From Oscillospiraceae bacterium (GTDB lineage Bacteria; Bacillota; Clostridia; Oscillospirales; Oscillospiraceae): DNA of 63,922 bases. The notes under the pieces are model-generated. The model saw only the letters and a program-made list of their open reading frames with translations. It was not told where the DNA came from and searched no databases. The position numbers and the translations under genes were made by a program. This document shows positions 1 through 7,562 of the stretch, in pieces (positions within the stretch are counted from its first letter, which is position 1; the number at the start of each line of letters is the position of its first letter). Where the stretch lies: NCBI GenBank assembly GCA_020025515.1, contig JAHHRZ010000011.1, positions 1 through 63,922 of the forward strand. Direction: 5' to 3'.

Positions 1-222
1 GAAAGCTGTCCTTTTTTCTTTCCCTAATCTGTAACACATCATTGACAAACCTACAGATACCGGTGAAATTGGCGGAGGAGGCTGAAGGAAACCGCGGTGT
101 GAATTTTTTATTCATACCGAGGTCTGCAACCTATTTTACTTATCACTCTTGACAGTACCGGTCCATTTTAGATACTGTCAGGTTTGACACTTATACGCCT
201 CCCGGCAGCTGCATACAAGAAA
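1..222. other. Left-edge intergenic stretch
   Basis: No gene, RNA or repeat could be supported in this AT-rich left edge. It lies downstream of the minus-strand lipoprotein gene and ends at that gene's terminator hairpin. Confidence 0.5.
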
Positions 223-250
223 GACCGCCTTCAACAAGGCGGCCTTTTTG
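223..250 (-). terminator. Intrinsic terminator of the lipoprotein gene
   Basis: A GC-rich hairpin (arms 225-231 and 236-242, CAAC-type loop) lies 20 bases past the lipoprotein stop. On the minus strand it is followed by TCTTTCTT; on the plus strand it is followed by CTTTTTG, so it could act in both directions. Confidence 0.7.
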
Positions 251-269
251 TTAAGAAGCATGCTGTGGT

Positions 270-731
270 TTATGATTCTTTCGTGATGGTCAGTCTGTTG
301 AAGCACTCTTTTGCAGTCTCTTCAGATACAGGATTGCCCAGGATCATTCCGGTATTGGAGCCGGCAATCTGAATGACATAGTTGTATTCCTTGCCGTCGT
401 AGCACCAAAAAATATAATCGTTGCCGTCCTTTGTACCGGAGTCGAGCAGGACTGCCTTTTCATCGGTCTGAACAACATTTGCGTATTGTTCATAAGCTTC
501 CCCCTGGATAAATGTACCATGAGACAGCTCTTTTCCATCCTGGGAAATTGTGAAGGGAACGTCGGATGTCATCTTGTACTTGTCCGAGGTATCCAGAGTG
601 ACCTTTACGGTGTCACCGTTGTCCACAGAGAATGTATACGACATGGAACTGCTGGTGGTGCAGCCGACAGCCAACACTGCCACGCAGGCCAGAGAAACGA
701 TACAGGCAATCAGTTTTTTTATCCTATTCAT
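270..731 (-). CDS. Putative small secreted lipoprotein
   Basis: This encodes a 153-residue protein of unknown function. The N-terminus has a lysine-bearing start (MNRIKK), a hydrophobic segment and a lipobox L-A-V-G-C, so the mature protein should begin at a lipidated cysteine and sit on the outer face of the membrane. The rest is a mainly polar domain rich in beta-strand-like segments (DYIFWCYDGKEYNYVIQI). The ATG at 731 was chosen because an AAAGGTGG ribosome site lies about 8 bases upstream; an in-frame GTG at 743 overlaps that site and is unlikely to be the start. It is a single-gene unit with its own terminator. No family could be recognised. Confidence 0.75.
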   Translation of the reverse strand: MNRIKKLIACIVSLACVAVLAVGCTTSSSMSYTFSVDNGDTVKVTLDTSDKYKMTSDVPFTISQDGKELSHGTFIQGEAYEQYANVVQTDEKAVLLDSGTKDGNDYIFWCYDGKEYNYVIQIAGSNTGMILGNPVSEETAKECFNRLTITKES

Positions 732-839
732 GGTAATTACCACCTTTTTACTTACTTTTTAATTCTTTTATCATCATTTCACAGATGGAGGGTTCCGCTG
801 CCACCCCTCCGGCACACGCCAACAATCATTATCTTCTAT

Positions 840-1190
840 TTAACCTTGCAGCAATGCTTTGATGACACAGATCATCGCAATACCGGCCACGATCAGCGCT
901 GCATAGAGAAACAGGTTGCTTTCCTTTTTGTTCACATGATATGCAATGGGGACAGGAACTTCCATTTCGTATCCTTTTTTACCGCAATGGGTGCAAACAG
1001 CCTCTTTCACCACGGTCTTACCATGGACCTGAAAGCGAAGATAGTACTTTTCATAGCCATTGTCGGTATAATAATGGTCAATGACTCCTTCGCCCTTTGT
1101 CAGCTTCCTTTCTCTGAATTTCTTGACCTGTGCGTTTGCAGTGCGGTGAAGTCCATGCAGAAAAAGCCCATCAGCGATAAAGGGATACAA
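840..1190 (-). CDS. Membrane protein, DUF3592-like, probable N-terminal frameshift
   Basis: This frame encodes about 116 residues. Its middle part (KGEGVIDHYYTDNGYEKYYL) resembles the soluble domain of DUF3592-type membrane proteins, and it has a C-terminal membrane helix near residues 93-111. Such proteins normally start with a membrane helix. Here the only in-frame start is a TTG at 1190 without a ribosome site, while an overlapping frame from a GTG near 1199 encodes a hydrophobic segment (FACIPLSLMGFF) that would fit the missing helix. A single-base indel around 1130-1160 would join the two, so the gene may be broken or the read may contain an error. The DUF3592 assignment is tentative. 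Confidence 0.45.
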   Translation of the reverse strand: MYPFIADGLFLHGLHRTANAQVKKFRERKLTKGEGVIDHYYTDNGYEKYYLRFQVHGKTVVKEAVCTHCGKKGYEMEVPVPIAYHVNKKESNLFLYAALIVAGIAMICVIKALLQG

Positions 1191-1199
1191 GCGAACACT

Positions 1200-1541
1200 G
1201 GTCAGTTACTCCCTTGGCAATGAATCGAACAGATTGTGTCACCCCTCCTTCGGATCGTCACCCAATGGTGCACCGCCGTCAAACTTGAATACACCATCAC
1301 GAAGCCGATACCGGCATTTCCTATGCCAACATCCAATTTTGCTGTCTTCAATAAGATCGTACGATCCATCGTACAGGGAAAATTTGTTGTTTATTATAAC
1401 ATCGATTTTACCAAGAGTAAAGTCCGAGTGATAGGATTGAGGTTAAAATCAATCGGATTAGCAAGGATTCGCTTTGACAGAGCATGTTTGGAGATGTTGA
1501 TTTTACTGCAAAGAAAAGCGAAGCAATTTTTGAAACAACGC
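1200..1541. other. Intergenic region between divergent genes
   Basis: The region separates the minus-strand membrane gene from the plus-strand hydrogenase gene. It becomes AT-rich toward the hydrogenase promoter. No conserved RNA or gene was recognised in it. Confidence 0.4.
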
Positions 1542-1569
1542 TTGCTATTTTTTCTGTTTTTGGTATACT
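1542..1569 (+). promoter_or_regulatory. Sigma-A-type promoter of the hydrogenase gene
   Basis: TTGCTA (1542-1547) and TATACT (1564-1569) are separated by 16 bases, 35 bases upstream of the start codon, in an AT-rich stretch. An AGAAGGAG ribosome site follows at about 1590. Confidence 0.55.
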
Positions 1570-1603
1570 GCTAATATAAAATCACTACAGAAGGAGAATC
1601 ATA

Positions 1604-3109
1604 ATGAGAGGCATTCCGTCTTTAATCACTGATGTCAGAAAAGCGGTATTCACCGAGGTTGCCCGTCTGAGCTATTCTGGTGCCGATTATCATCAAGCCG
1701 AGGATCTACCCTATGTGATCGTACCGGGTGATCAGCCAAGGCACAGAGAGTCCATTTTTTTGGAGCGGGCGATTACAGGTGAGCGGGTTCGCTTGGCTAT
1801 GGGCCTCGGGGTTCGCGCCATCCAGACCAGAACCCTCATGACCGACGGCATGGATGCTGCCGTGGTGGCAGAACAGTATTATGAGCCTCCTCTGATCAAC
1901 ATTATACCATATGCCTGCCACGCTTGCCCCACCAAACAGTATCGGGTGACGGAAAGCTGCCAAAACTGTCTGGCGGCTTCCTGCCAGCGGGTCTGTCCGG
2001 TCCACGCCATTTCAGTGGAGAACGGAAAGAGTGTCATCAACAAGAAAATTTGCATCAGATGTGGAAAATGTGCCGGTGCCTGCCCCTATCATGCCATTAT
2101 TAAACTGGAACGCCCCTGTGAAGCCGCATGCGGTATGGATGCCATTGTCCCCGGCCCGGATGGCCGGGCGGTCATTAACCAGGATAAATGCGTTTCCTGC
2201 GGCATGTGTCTGGTAAGCTGTCCTTTTGGTGCCATTGTGGACAAGGGCCAGATTTTCCAGGTAATTCAGTCCATTCTGAAGGGGGAGCAGGTCATCGCCA
2301 TTGTGGCCCCTGCTTTTGCGGGCCAGTTCGGAAAGCATGCCACCCCCGGCAGATTTGTTGCGGCCATGAAGATTCTGGGATTCGATCAGGTGGTGGAGGT
2401 AGCGGTGGGAGCCGACCTGTGTACCATGGAGGAGGCCAAAGACTTTTTGGAGAAGGTGCCCAAAGAGCAGGAATTTATGGCCACATCCTGCTGCCCGGCC
2501 TGGCAGTCCATGGTGCACAAGCTGTTCCCGGCACAGAGCAAGAATATCTCCATGACCCTCACCCCCATGGTCTACACGGCCCGTCTGGTCAAAAAGGAGC
2601 ATCCGGGCTGCAAGGTGGTCTTTATCGGGCCTTGCGCAGCAAAGAAGCTGGAAGCCATCCGGGAGGACATCCGCTCGGATGTGGACTTTGTTCTGACCTT
2701 TGAGGAACTGCAAGGAATGTTGGAGGCCAAGGAAATTGACTTTGCGCAGCTGGATGACACGGAACAGATGGACCAGGCCACTGCCACCGGCAGAGGCTTT
2801 GCGGTCTCCGGCGGCGTAGCGGGAGCCGTGGAGCGCCTGATCCATGAGACAAACCCGGATATGGAAGTGAAGATTGCCCGTGCCGACGGTCTGCGGGACT
2901 GCCGCAAGCTGATGCAGCAGGCAAAGGCGGGGAAATACAAAGGATACCTGTTGGAGGGAATGGCCTGCCCGGGCGGCTGTGTGGCCGGTGCCGGAACGCT
3001 GCTCAGTGTGGAACACGCCACCAGGATCATCAACCGGTACGCAGAAGAGGCCAGCAAAACCAGTCCTCTGGAAAGCGACTATCGGGGAATTGAGGAAAAG
3101 CTGGATTAG
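1604..3109 (+). CDS. [FeFe] hydrogenase-like protein with 2x[4Fe-4S] domain (group B type)
   Basis: This 501-residue protein should carry an H-cluster and several Fe-S clusters and interconvert protons and H2, or sense H2, in the cytoplasm. An N-terminal cysteine-rich segment (C105, C108, C119, C122, C127, C131) precedes two ferredoxin-type 4Fe-4S motifs (residues 150-160 and 196-206). The catalytic domain has the three H-cluster motifs: TSCCPAW (294-300), GPCAAKK (342-348) and EGMACPGGC (451-459). GPC instead of MPC in the second motif and the extra N-terminal cysteines fit the poorly characterised group B rather than the classic fermentative enzyme. It stands alone, with no maturase or diaphorase subunit beside it. 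Family assignment is secure; physiological role is not. Confidence 0.88.
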   Translation: MRGIPSLITDVRKAVFTEVARLSYSGADYHQAEDLPYVIVPGDQPRHRESIFLERAITGERVRLAMGLGVRAIQTRTLMTDGMDAAVVAEQYYEPPLINIIPYACHACPTKQYRVTESCQNCLAASCQRVCPVHAISVENGKSVINKKICIRCGKCAGACPYHAIIKLERPCEAACGMDAIVPGPDGRAVINQDKCVSCGMCLVSCPFGAIVDKGQIFQVIQSILKGEQVIAIVAPAFAGQFGKHATPGRFVAAMKILGFDQVVEVAVGADLCTMEEAKDFLEKVPKEQEFMATSCCPAWQSMVHKLFPAQSKNISMTLTPMVYTARLVKKEHPGCKVVFIGPCAAKKLEAIREDIRSDVDFVLTFEELQGMLEAKEIDFAQLDDTEQMDQATATGRGFAVSGGVAGAVERLIHETNPDMEVKIARADGLRDCRKLMQQAKAGKYKGYLLEGMACPGGCVAGAGTLLSVEHATRIINRYAEEASKTSPLESDYRGIEEKLD

Positions 3110-3123
3110 TCAGAAAAAACAAT

Positions 3124-3157
3124 AACAGGCCCTGTGGAAAATTCCGCAGGGCCTGTT
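3124..3157. terminator. Bidirectional terminator between hydrogenase and xpt
   Basis: A near-perfect palindrome (arms 3124-3138 and 3142-3157, containing CAGGCCCTG and CAGGGCCTG) sits between two convergent genes. On the minus strand it is followed by a TTGTTTTTT tract, so it should terminate xpt efficiently; the plus-strand tail is weaker. Confidence 0.75.
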
Positions 3158-3187
3158 GCTTATCTTCTGTTACAATACAGGGAAGTA

Positions 3188-3775
3188 TCATTCGTGCCGA
3201 AAGGTCAGGGTATTGCCATCCATAGACTCGATAATTGCCAGAGATTCCACCCGCATGCCGTGACGGCGAAGGTGATCGCCGCCCTGCTGGAAACCTTTTT
3301 CAATGGCCACGGCGGCACCGGCAACCTGGGAGCCGGCCATGGTGACGATTTCACTGAGGCCTGTGAGGGCCTTTCCGTTTGCCAGAAAATCATCGATAAT
3401 GAGGACCCGTTCCCCGGCAGGGACATACTTCTTTTCTACCACGACGGTGTAGTCCACCCCATGGGTGTAGGAATGTACCGTGGCGGTATAGAGATTTCCG
3501 GAGAGATTTCCGGTTCGGTTCTTCTTTGCAAATACCATAGGGACATGGAGCGACGCGGCGGCGGCAAAGGCCAGAGGAATGCCGGAGGTTTCGATGGTCA
3601 GAATGCGGTCTACTTTTTCATGGGCAAAAAGCCGTGCAATCTCACGGCCCATCTCCATCATGAAATCCGCATCGATCTGGTGGTTTAAAAATGATCCAAC
3701 TTTCAAAATGTTACCAGGAAGGATTTCTCCTTCTTTCAAAATCTTTTCTTCTAAAGACTTCAAATTCTTCACCAT
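3188..3775 (-). CDS. xpt: Xanthine phosphoribosyltransferase
   Basis: This 195-residue enzyme converts xanthine and PRPP to XMP in purine salvage in the cytoplasm. The PRPP-binding loop is visible as VLIIDDFLANGKA (about residues 124-136), with the acidic pair DD and the following small-residue loop typical of type I phosphoribosyltransferases. Length matches the family (about 190 residues). The ATG at 3775 is chosen because the protein then starts with the family's usual M-x-x-L-x-x-x-I pattern (MVKNLKSLEEKI); the frame remains open upstream but there it covers the riboswitch. It is monocistronic, controlled by a guanine-class riboswitch and an attenuator terminator. Confidence 0.93.
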   Translation of the reverse strand: MVKNLKSLEEKILKEGEILPGNILKVGSFLNHQIDADFMMEMGREIARLFAHEKVDRILTIETSGIPLAFAAAASLHVPMVFAKKNRTGNLSGNLYTATVHSYTHGVDYTVVVEKKYVPAGERVLIIDDFLANGKALTGLSEIVTMAGSQVAGAAVAIEKGFQQGGDHLRRHGMRVESLAIIESMDGNTLTFRHE

Positions 3776-3782
3776 CTTTTCT

Positions 3783-3819
3783 AAAAAAATAACAGCAGGC
3801 TTAACTCCGTTAAACCTAC
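3783..3819 (-). terminator. Riboswitch-controlled attenuator upstream of xpt
   Basis: On the minus strand a hairpin (arms GTAGGTTTAAC and GTTAAGCCTGC, 3795-3819) is followed after a few bases by seven T residues (3783-3789), directly before xpt. It is the OFF structure of the purine riboswitch. Confidence 0.85.
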
Positions 3820-3869
3820 CACAGCGCAAAACTGAAATGCCGACTTGCGGGGAACGCCAACATCTCAAA

Positions 3870-3939
3870 GCGCTAATAGTTGTACCTGTGGCTGTACAGT
3901 AGAAACGTCCGGGCCGTCTATCCGGACTTATATTAGCGC
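3870..3939 (-). promoter_or_regulatory. Purine (guanine-class) riboswitch
   Basis: The 70-base aptamer has a perfect 9-bp P1 (GCGCTAATA with TATTAGCGC), junction TATAAG, a P2 stem GTCCGG/CCGGAC, the invariant J2/3 GTTTCTAC, a P3 stem TGTAC/GTACA and J3/1 ACTAT. Loop 2 ends in GG and loop 3 contains CC, as needed for the loop-loop kissing pairs. The specificity base equivalent to position 74 is C (complement of G3879), predicting guanine/xanthine-type ligands rather than adenine. It sits directly upstream of the attenuator and xpt, so ligand binding should switch the gene off. Confidence 0.93.
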
Positions 3940-3956
3940 AATTTAATTGTATAGAA

Positions 3957-3985
3957 ATCGTATCACAACAAATGACAAAAGTCAA
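3957..3985 (-). promoter_or_regulatory. Promoter of the xpt riboswitch transcript
   Basis: On the minus strand TTGACT (3980-3985) and TACGAT (3957-3962) are separated by exactly 17 bases and lie just upstream of the purine aptamer. Confidence 0.75.
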
Positions 3986-4074
3986 CAAATTGCATGGGAC
4001 GCTTTTTGGTTTCTGGACAAGGCCCAAACAGTTGTTATGTTCTAATAAAAACATAGATACTATGATGTACAGCA

Positions 4075-4103
4075 GGGCTGTCTCGCTACCGGCAAGACAG
4101 CCC
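4075..4103 (-). terminator. Hairpin after tenA, likely end of the thiamine operon
   Basis: GGGCTGTCT and AGACAGCCC (4075-4083, 4095-4103) form a 9-bp stem 17 bases past the tenA stop. The T tract is poor, so its strength is uncertain. Confidence 0.5.
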
Positions 4104-4119
4104 CTGTGGAAACATCTTA

Positions 4120-4785
4120 TCAATCTAAGTCTGTTCTTGGCGCACTGCTCATTTCCCAGAAGTGCAGTTCCAGCTGAGAGCAGGCTCTGAAAATATCCAT
4201 GCAGTGTCTGAGCCGCTGCTGGGGGAGACCATCGCAGACCTTGTCTGCAAAGTCCACCCATTTTTTGCAGATTTCCTCATAGGATTCGTCGGCGTAGTCC
4301 TTGACCAGAGGCCAGTAGATGGTATCCTTTACCCCGGGGGAACGCTGTAAAAGCTGGCGGAAAATCCAGCCATAGCTGAGAGTGCAGGGCAAGCTTGCCA
4401 TCATGGCCTCGGCAACGCCTTCCTTGGCAGCTGCAATCATACAGTCCGTATAGGCCTTGTTCTGGGGACGCTGGGGAAGGGACTGGATCTCCTCATCTGT
4501 CAGGCCATAGCGGTGCAGATACTGCACCCGGGTGGCTCCTTCTCCCTCATTCACAAAGGAAAGGAAGGAATAAAAGGTACGGATGGCATCCATATCCAGA
4601 GAATTGGTAATGCCATAGGCAAAGACCTTGGCATACTCCCGCAGATAGAGACTATCGTCCACAATGTACCCTTTGAAACAGGCTTCCTCCAGGGTTCCGT
4701 GTTCCAGAGCAGTGAGGAATTGGGATTCCAGGCAGTCTTTCCAGATGGGCATACTGTCCTCTACGCATTTTGCAACAAAGCTCAT
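4120..4785 (-). CDS. tenA: TenA-family aminopyrimidine hydrolase (thiaminase II)
   Basis: This 221-residue helical protein should release hydroxymethylpyrimidine from aminomethylpyrimidine breakdown products of thiamine, feeding the HMP branch next door. The family's catalytic cysteine is present in SLPCTLSYGW (C134), and the conserved acidic residues of the substrate pocket are visible in IVDDSLYL (D43/D44). Length matches TenA. Its start codon overlaps the thiT stop by 4 bases, placing it last in the TPP-riboswitch operon. Some TenA homologues have diverged specificities; retention of the cysteine argues for thiaminase II-type salvage here. Confidence 0.88.
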   Translation of the reverse strand: MSFVAKCVEDSMPIWKDCLESQFLTALEHGTLEEACFKGYIVDDSLYLREYAKVFAYGITNSLDMDAIRTFYSFLSFVNEGEGATRVQYLHRYGLTDEEIQSLPQRPQNKAYTDCMIAAAKEGVAEAMMASLPCTLSYGWIFRQLLQRSPGVKDTIYWPLVKDYADESYEEICKKWVDFADKVCDGLPQQRLRHCMDIFRACSQLELHFWEMSSAPRTDLD

Positions 4786-5393
4786 TGATCGTGTCCTCCT
4801 TTGACGAGTTTGGATAGCCGGGAAAGGGGCAGGGATATCAGAATCAGAATGGTGAAAATTGCTTCCGGAATTTTGGCGGTGAGGTGAAATACCAGGCAGT
4901 ACCCCCAGGCACCCCAGCCCTCCCAGGCGTATTGCCCAAAGAAAATGACGCCGCTGAGAATCTGGGCAATGACTCTGATGCAGACGGAGAGGCAGGCAGC
5001 CAAGACAATGGAGCTGCGGCTTTTATATCCAAGGATTCCGGCGTATCCCATGGAGGAAAAGATCACCAGATATTCCAGGAAGAACTGGGCCCAGTGCACC
5101 AGAGACCAGCCGGGCAGAATCAGGGGGGCCAGACAGCCGCAGGCTATGCCGGATACCATGGCCAGACGATGGTCATATACAAGGGCAAGGACCATGAGAG
5201 GCAGCCAGGACCCGCAGCTGATGGAAGCACCTGTGGGCAAGGGGATGAGAATACAGGACAAGAGGCAGGTCATGGCAATGGCGATGGCGCCGAGACATAA
5301 AGATTTGGTGTTCAGCCGCAGACCACGGCACTGATACACCGTAAAGCCCAGATACAAGACGGTAAAGATAGCGGCAAAAACTTTAGTAATCAT
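4782..5393 (-). CDS. thiT: ECF transporter S component, ThiT-like (thiamine)
   Basis: This 203-residue protein has about six hydrophobic helices and should be the thiamine-binding membrane subunit of a group II ECF transporter, using an energising EcfA/A'/T module encoded elsewhere. The organisation (short basic C-terminus, glycine-rich SISCGSWLPLMVLAL segment, WEGWGAWGY before the last helices) resembles the ThiT/YuaJ group. It overlaps thiD upstream and tenA downstream by 4 bases each, so it is translationally coupled. It is the second S component of the operon besides ThiW, probably covering a different thiamine-related substrate. Substrate is inferred from operon and riboswitch. Confidence 0.75.
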   Translation of the reverse strand: MITKVFAAIFTVLYLGFTVYQCRGLRLNTKSLCLGAIAIAMTCLLSCILIPLPTGASISCGSWLPLMVLALVYDHRLAMVSGIACGCLAPLILPGWSLVHWAQFFLEYLVIFSSMGYAGILGYKSRSSIVLAACLSVCIRVIAQILSGVIFFGQYAWEGWGAWGYCLVFHLTAKIPEAIFTILILISLPLSRLSKLVKGGHDQ

Positions 5394-6187
5394 CTGCTGA
5401 ACGCTCCACTGAGGTCAAAAGCATGATTCATGGGGCCGCTTCCCGCTCCCAGATCCAGCATGGCACTCAAAGCGCCGGAAATATAGTCTTTTGCGCGCTT
5501 TACGGACTCTTCCAGAGAATAGCCCTTGGCCAGATTGGAGGCAATGGCGCTGGAGAGGGTGCAGCCTGTGCCGTGGGTGTTGGGGTTGTGGATGCGCTTT
5601 CCCATAAACCAGTGAGCATTTCCCTCTGCGTACAGAAGGTCGTTGGCGTCATTGATGCTGTGACCGCCCTTGCACAGGACGGCGCATCCGTATGCTTCGC
5701 TGATGGCCTTGGCGGCGGCCACCATGTCCGCCTCTCCGGTGATGGAACGGCCGGACAGAATCTCGGCCTCGGGAATATTGGGCGTCACCACGCAGGCCAG
5801 AGGCAGCAGCAGTTTTTTCAGAGCGGTGACGGCATTGGATTCGATCAATGCAGACCCGCTGGTTGCCACCATCACGGGATCTACCACAATGTTGGCCGCA
5901 TGGTAAAAGCGAAGCTTTTGCGCAATGGTTTCAATAAGCGGGACCGAGGAGACCATGCCGATTTTGACCGCCTGGGGAGGGATGTCCTCAAACACGGCAT
6001 CAATTTGCTGCCCTAAAAATTCCGGCGTTACTTCCATAATGGAACGGACACCGGTTGTGTTCTGAGCGGTCAGTGCAGTGATGGCACTCATGGCAAAGAC
6101 ACCATTCATGGTCATTGTTTTCAAATCGGCCTGAATCCCGGCGCCTCCGCTGCAGTCACTGCCAGCGATTGATAATGCTGTTTTCAT
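5390..6187 (-). CDS. thiD: Bifunctional HMP / HMP-P kinase
   Basis: This 265-residue ribokinase-fold enzyme phosphorylates hydroxymethylpyrimidine twice to HMP-PP. The signature AGSDCSGGAGIQAD is at residues 8-21, and the C-terminal anion-hole motif NTHGTGCTLSSAIA carries the catalytic cysteine. The ATG at 6187 follows an AAGGAG site and gives the family-typical N-terminus. It lies 93 bases after the HAD phosphatase gene and overlaps thiT. With ThiM and ThiE it completes salvage of HMP plus thiazole to thiamine phosphate. Confidence 0.93.
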   Translation of the reverse strand: MKTALSIAGSDCSGGAGIQADLKTMTMNGVFAMSAITALTAQNTTGVRSIMEVTPEFLGQQIDAVFEDIPPQAVKIGMVSSVPLIETIAQKLRFYHAANIVVDPVMVATSGSALIESNAVTALKKLLLPLACVVTPNIPEAEILSGRSITGEADMVAAAKAISEAYGCAVLCKGGHSINDANDLLYAEGNAHWFMGKRIHNPNTHGTGCTLSSAIASNLAKGYSLEESVKRAKDYISGALSAMLDLGAGSGPMNHAFDLSGAFSR

Positions 6188-6280
6188 TGTGATTCTCCTT
6201 TTATTCCCATTATTTTTATAAAGCGGCAGAAAGTGTGCCCCCAATCTGCCGTGTCAGACAGCCGCAAAGGCTGCTCCGGC

Positions 6281-6910
6281 CTAAAAGGTCAGAATGGTTT
6301 CATCTGCGAGCTGTACCAATTCATTCCAATGGGCCTTGTCGCTGTCCTCATAAACGCCTACCACATAATAGCCGGCCTCTTTTGCGGTTCTGGCGGCATA
6401 GACGGCATCCTCATAGACCGCAGTATGGGCAGGACAGGAGCCAAGTTTTCTACAGGCATGATGATAAACATCGGGTCTGGTCTTTCCCGCTCCCACTTCT
6501 TCGCAGGAGAGCAGGAACTCAAAATACGGTAAAACCCCCAGCCGCTCCAGACAGGCTTTCATAAGGGCGGCCCCCGTGGCAGAGGCTACGCACATGCGCA
6601 CACCCTGCTGACGGAGCTTCTCCAGGAAGGGGGCAACTCCAGGCTTTAAGGGAATATCCTGCCGATAATGAGTCTCCATCAAATCATTCATTTCATTGCA
6701 GATGGTTTCCACGGAGCGGGAAACGCTAAATTCTTTTGCAAACAGGGCTGCGGATTCGGAAATGGTCATGACTTTGATCTTCTCCCGAATGTCCTCAGAT
6801 ATGGAGACAATGCCCTTGCGGTGCAGGTATTCGTCGGCCAGCCGGGTCCAATAGCCCATGGAGTCCACCAAGGTGCCGTCCATATCAAAAATTACGAATT
6901 TTTTATCCAT
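6281..6910 (-). CDS. HAD-superfamily phosphatase in thiamine operon
   Basis: This 209-residue protein is a HAD hydrolase of the beta-phosphoglucomutase/phosphatase type. Motif I is FDMDGTLVDS near the N-terminus with the nucleophile and acid/base aspartates, motif II is CVASATG, motif III the lysine of GAGKTRPD, and motif IV the acidic VYEDAVYAA. A small helical cap lies between motifs I and II. The ATG at 6910 lies inside the last codons of thiE (8-base overlap), so the two are coupled. Because thiE makes thiamine monophosphate, a phosphatase of TMP or of a thiamine breakdown product is plausible, but substrate specificity cannot be read from sequence. Confidence 0.82.
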   Translation of the reverse strand: MDKKFVIFDMDGTLVDSMGYWTRLADEYLHRKGIVSISEDIREKIKVMTISESAALFAKEFSVSRSVETICNEMNDLMETHYRQDIPLKPGVAPFLEKLRQQGVRMCVASATGAALMKACLERLGVLPYFEFLLSCEEVGAGKTRPDVYHHACRKLGSCPAHTAVYEDAVYAARTAKEAGYYVVGVYEDSDKAHWNELVQLADETILTF

Positions 6911-7562
6911 GACGGACCATCTCTCTGGACAAGGCATGGAGGGTTTCCGCAGCCCGGCCGGGACATTCGGCGGCAAAGATGGCCGAAACAACGGCAACCC
7001 CATCCACACCGCTGCCGGCCAGCTCAGGCAGATTGTGGGCATTGATGCCGCCGATGGCAACCACGGGAATGGTCACGGCATTGCTGATTTCCCGCAGCTT
7101 TTCTACAGACAGATACCGGGCGTTTTTCTTGGTGGTGCTTCCAAAAACGGCGCCCACTCCAATATAATCGGCTCCAGCCTTCTGGGCAGCAATGGCTTCT
7201 TCCACCGTTCGGGCGGACATCCCCAGAATTTTATCCGGGCCAATCATGGCACGGATGTCCCGGCCCATGATGTCGGACTGTCCAACATGAACCCCGTCTG
7301 CGTCGATTTCCATGGCAACTTCTACGCTGTCATTGACCACAAAGGGGATATGGTGCCGGGCGCAGACTGCTTTCAGCTCCTGGGCCTCAGCGGCAAAGGA
7401 TTCTGCATCCAGGTCTTTTTCACGGATTTGCAGAAACGTGACGCCGCTTTGCAGAATTTCTTCGCAGACCTGAGGCAGTGTCTGCCCCTCCTTCAGCCAG
7501 GAGCGGTCAGAGACGGCGTACAGGAGCATAGAGGCTCGGATTTCCTCACTTGTAAATTTCAT
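6903..7562 (-). CDS. thiE: Thiamine-phosphate synthase
   Basis: This 219-residue TIM-barrel enzyme joins HMP-PP and thiazole phosphate to thiamine monophosphate. Family motifs visible are FLQIREKDLD (pyrophosphate-binding arginine and lysine), FVVNDSVEVA, DGVHVGQSD, the GVGAVFGSTTKKNA phosphate loop and PVVAIGGI. Length matches the family. It overlaps thiM by 17 bases upstream and the HAD gene by 8 bases downstream, indicating coupled translation inside the TPP-riboswitch operon. Confidence 0.94.
   Translation of the reverse strand: MKFTSEEIRASMLLYAVSDRSWLKEGQTLPQVCEEILQSGVTFLQIREKDLDAESFAAEAQELKAVCARHHIPFVVNDSVEVAMEIDADGVHVGQSDIMGRDIRAMIGPDKILGMSARTVEEAIAAQKAGADYIGVGAVFGSTTKKNARYLSVEKLREISNAVTIPVVAIGGINAHNLPELAGSGVDGVAVVSAIFAAECPGRAAETLHALSREMVRHG

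Noticed and set aside
2012..3016. A 334-codon minus-strand frame
   Set aside because: It is antisense to the hydrogenase gene and His/Leu-rich in the manner of antisense translation.
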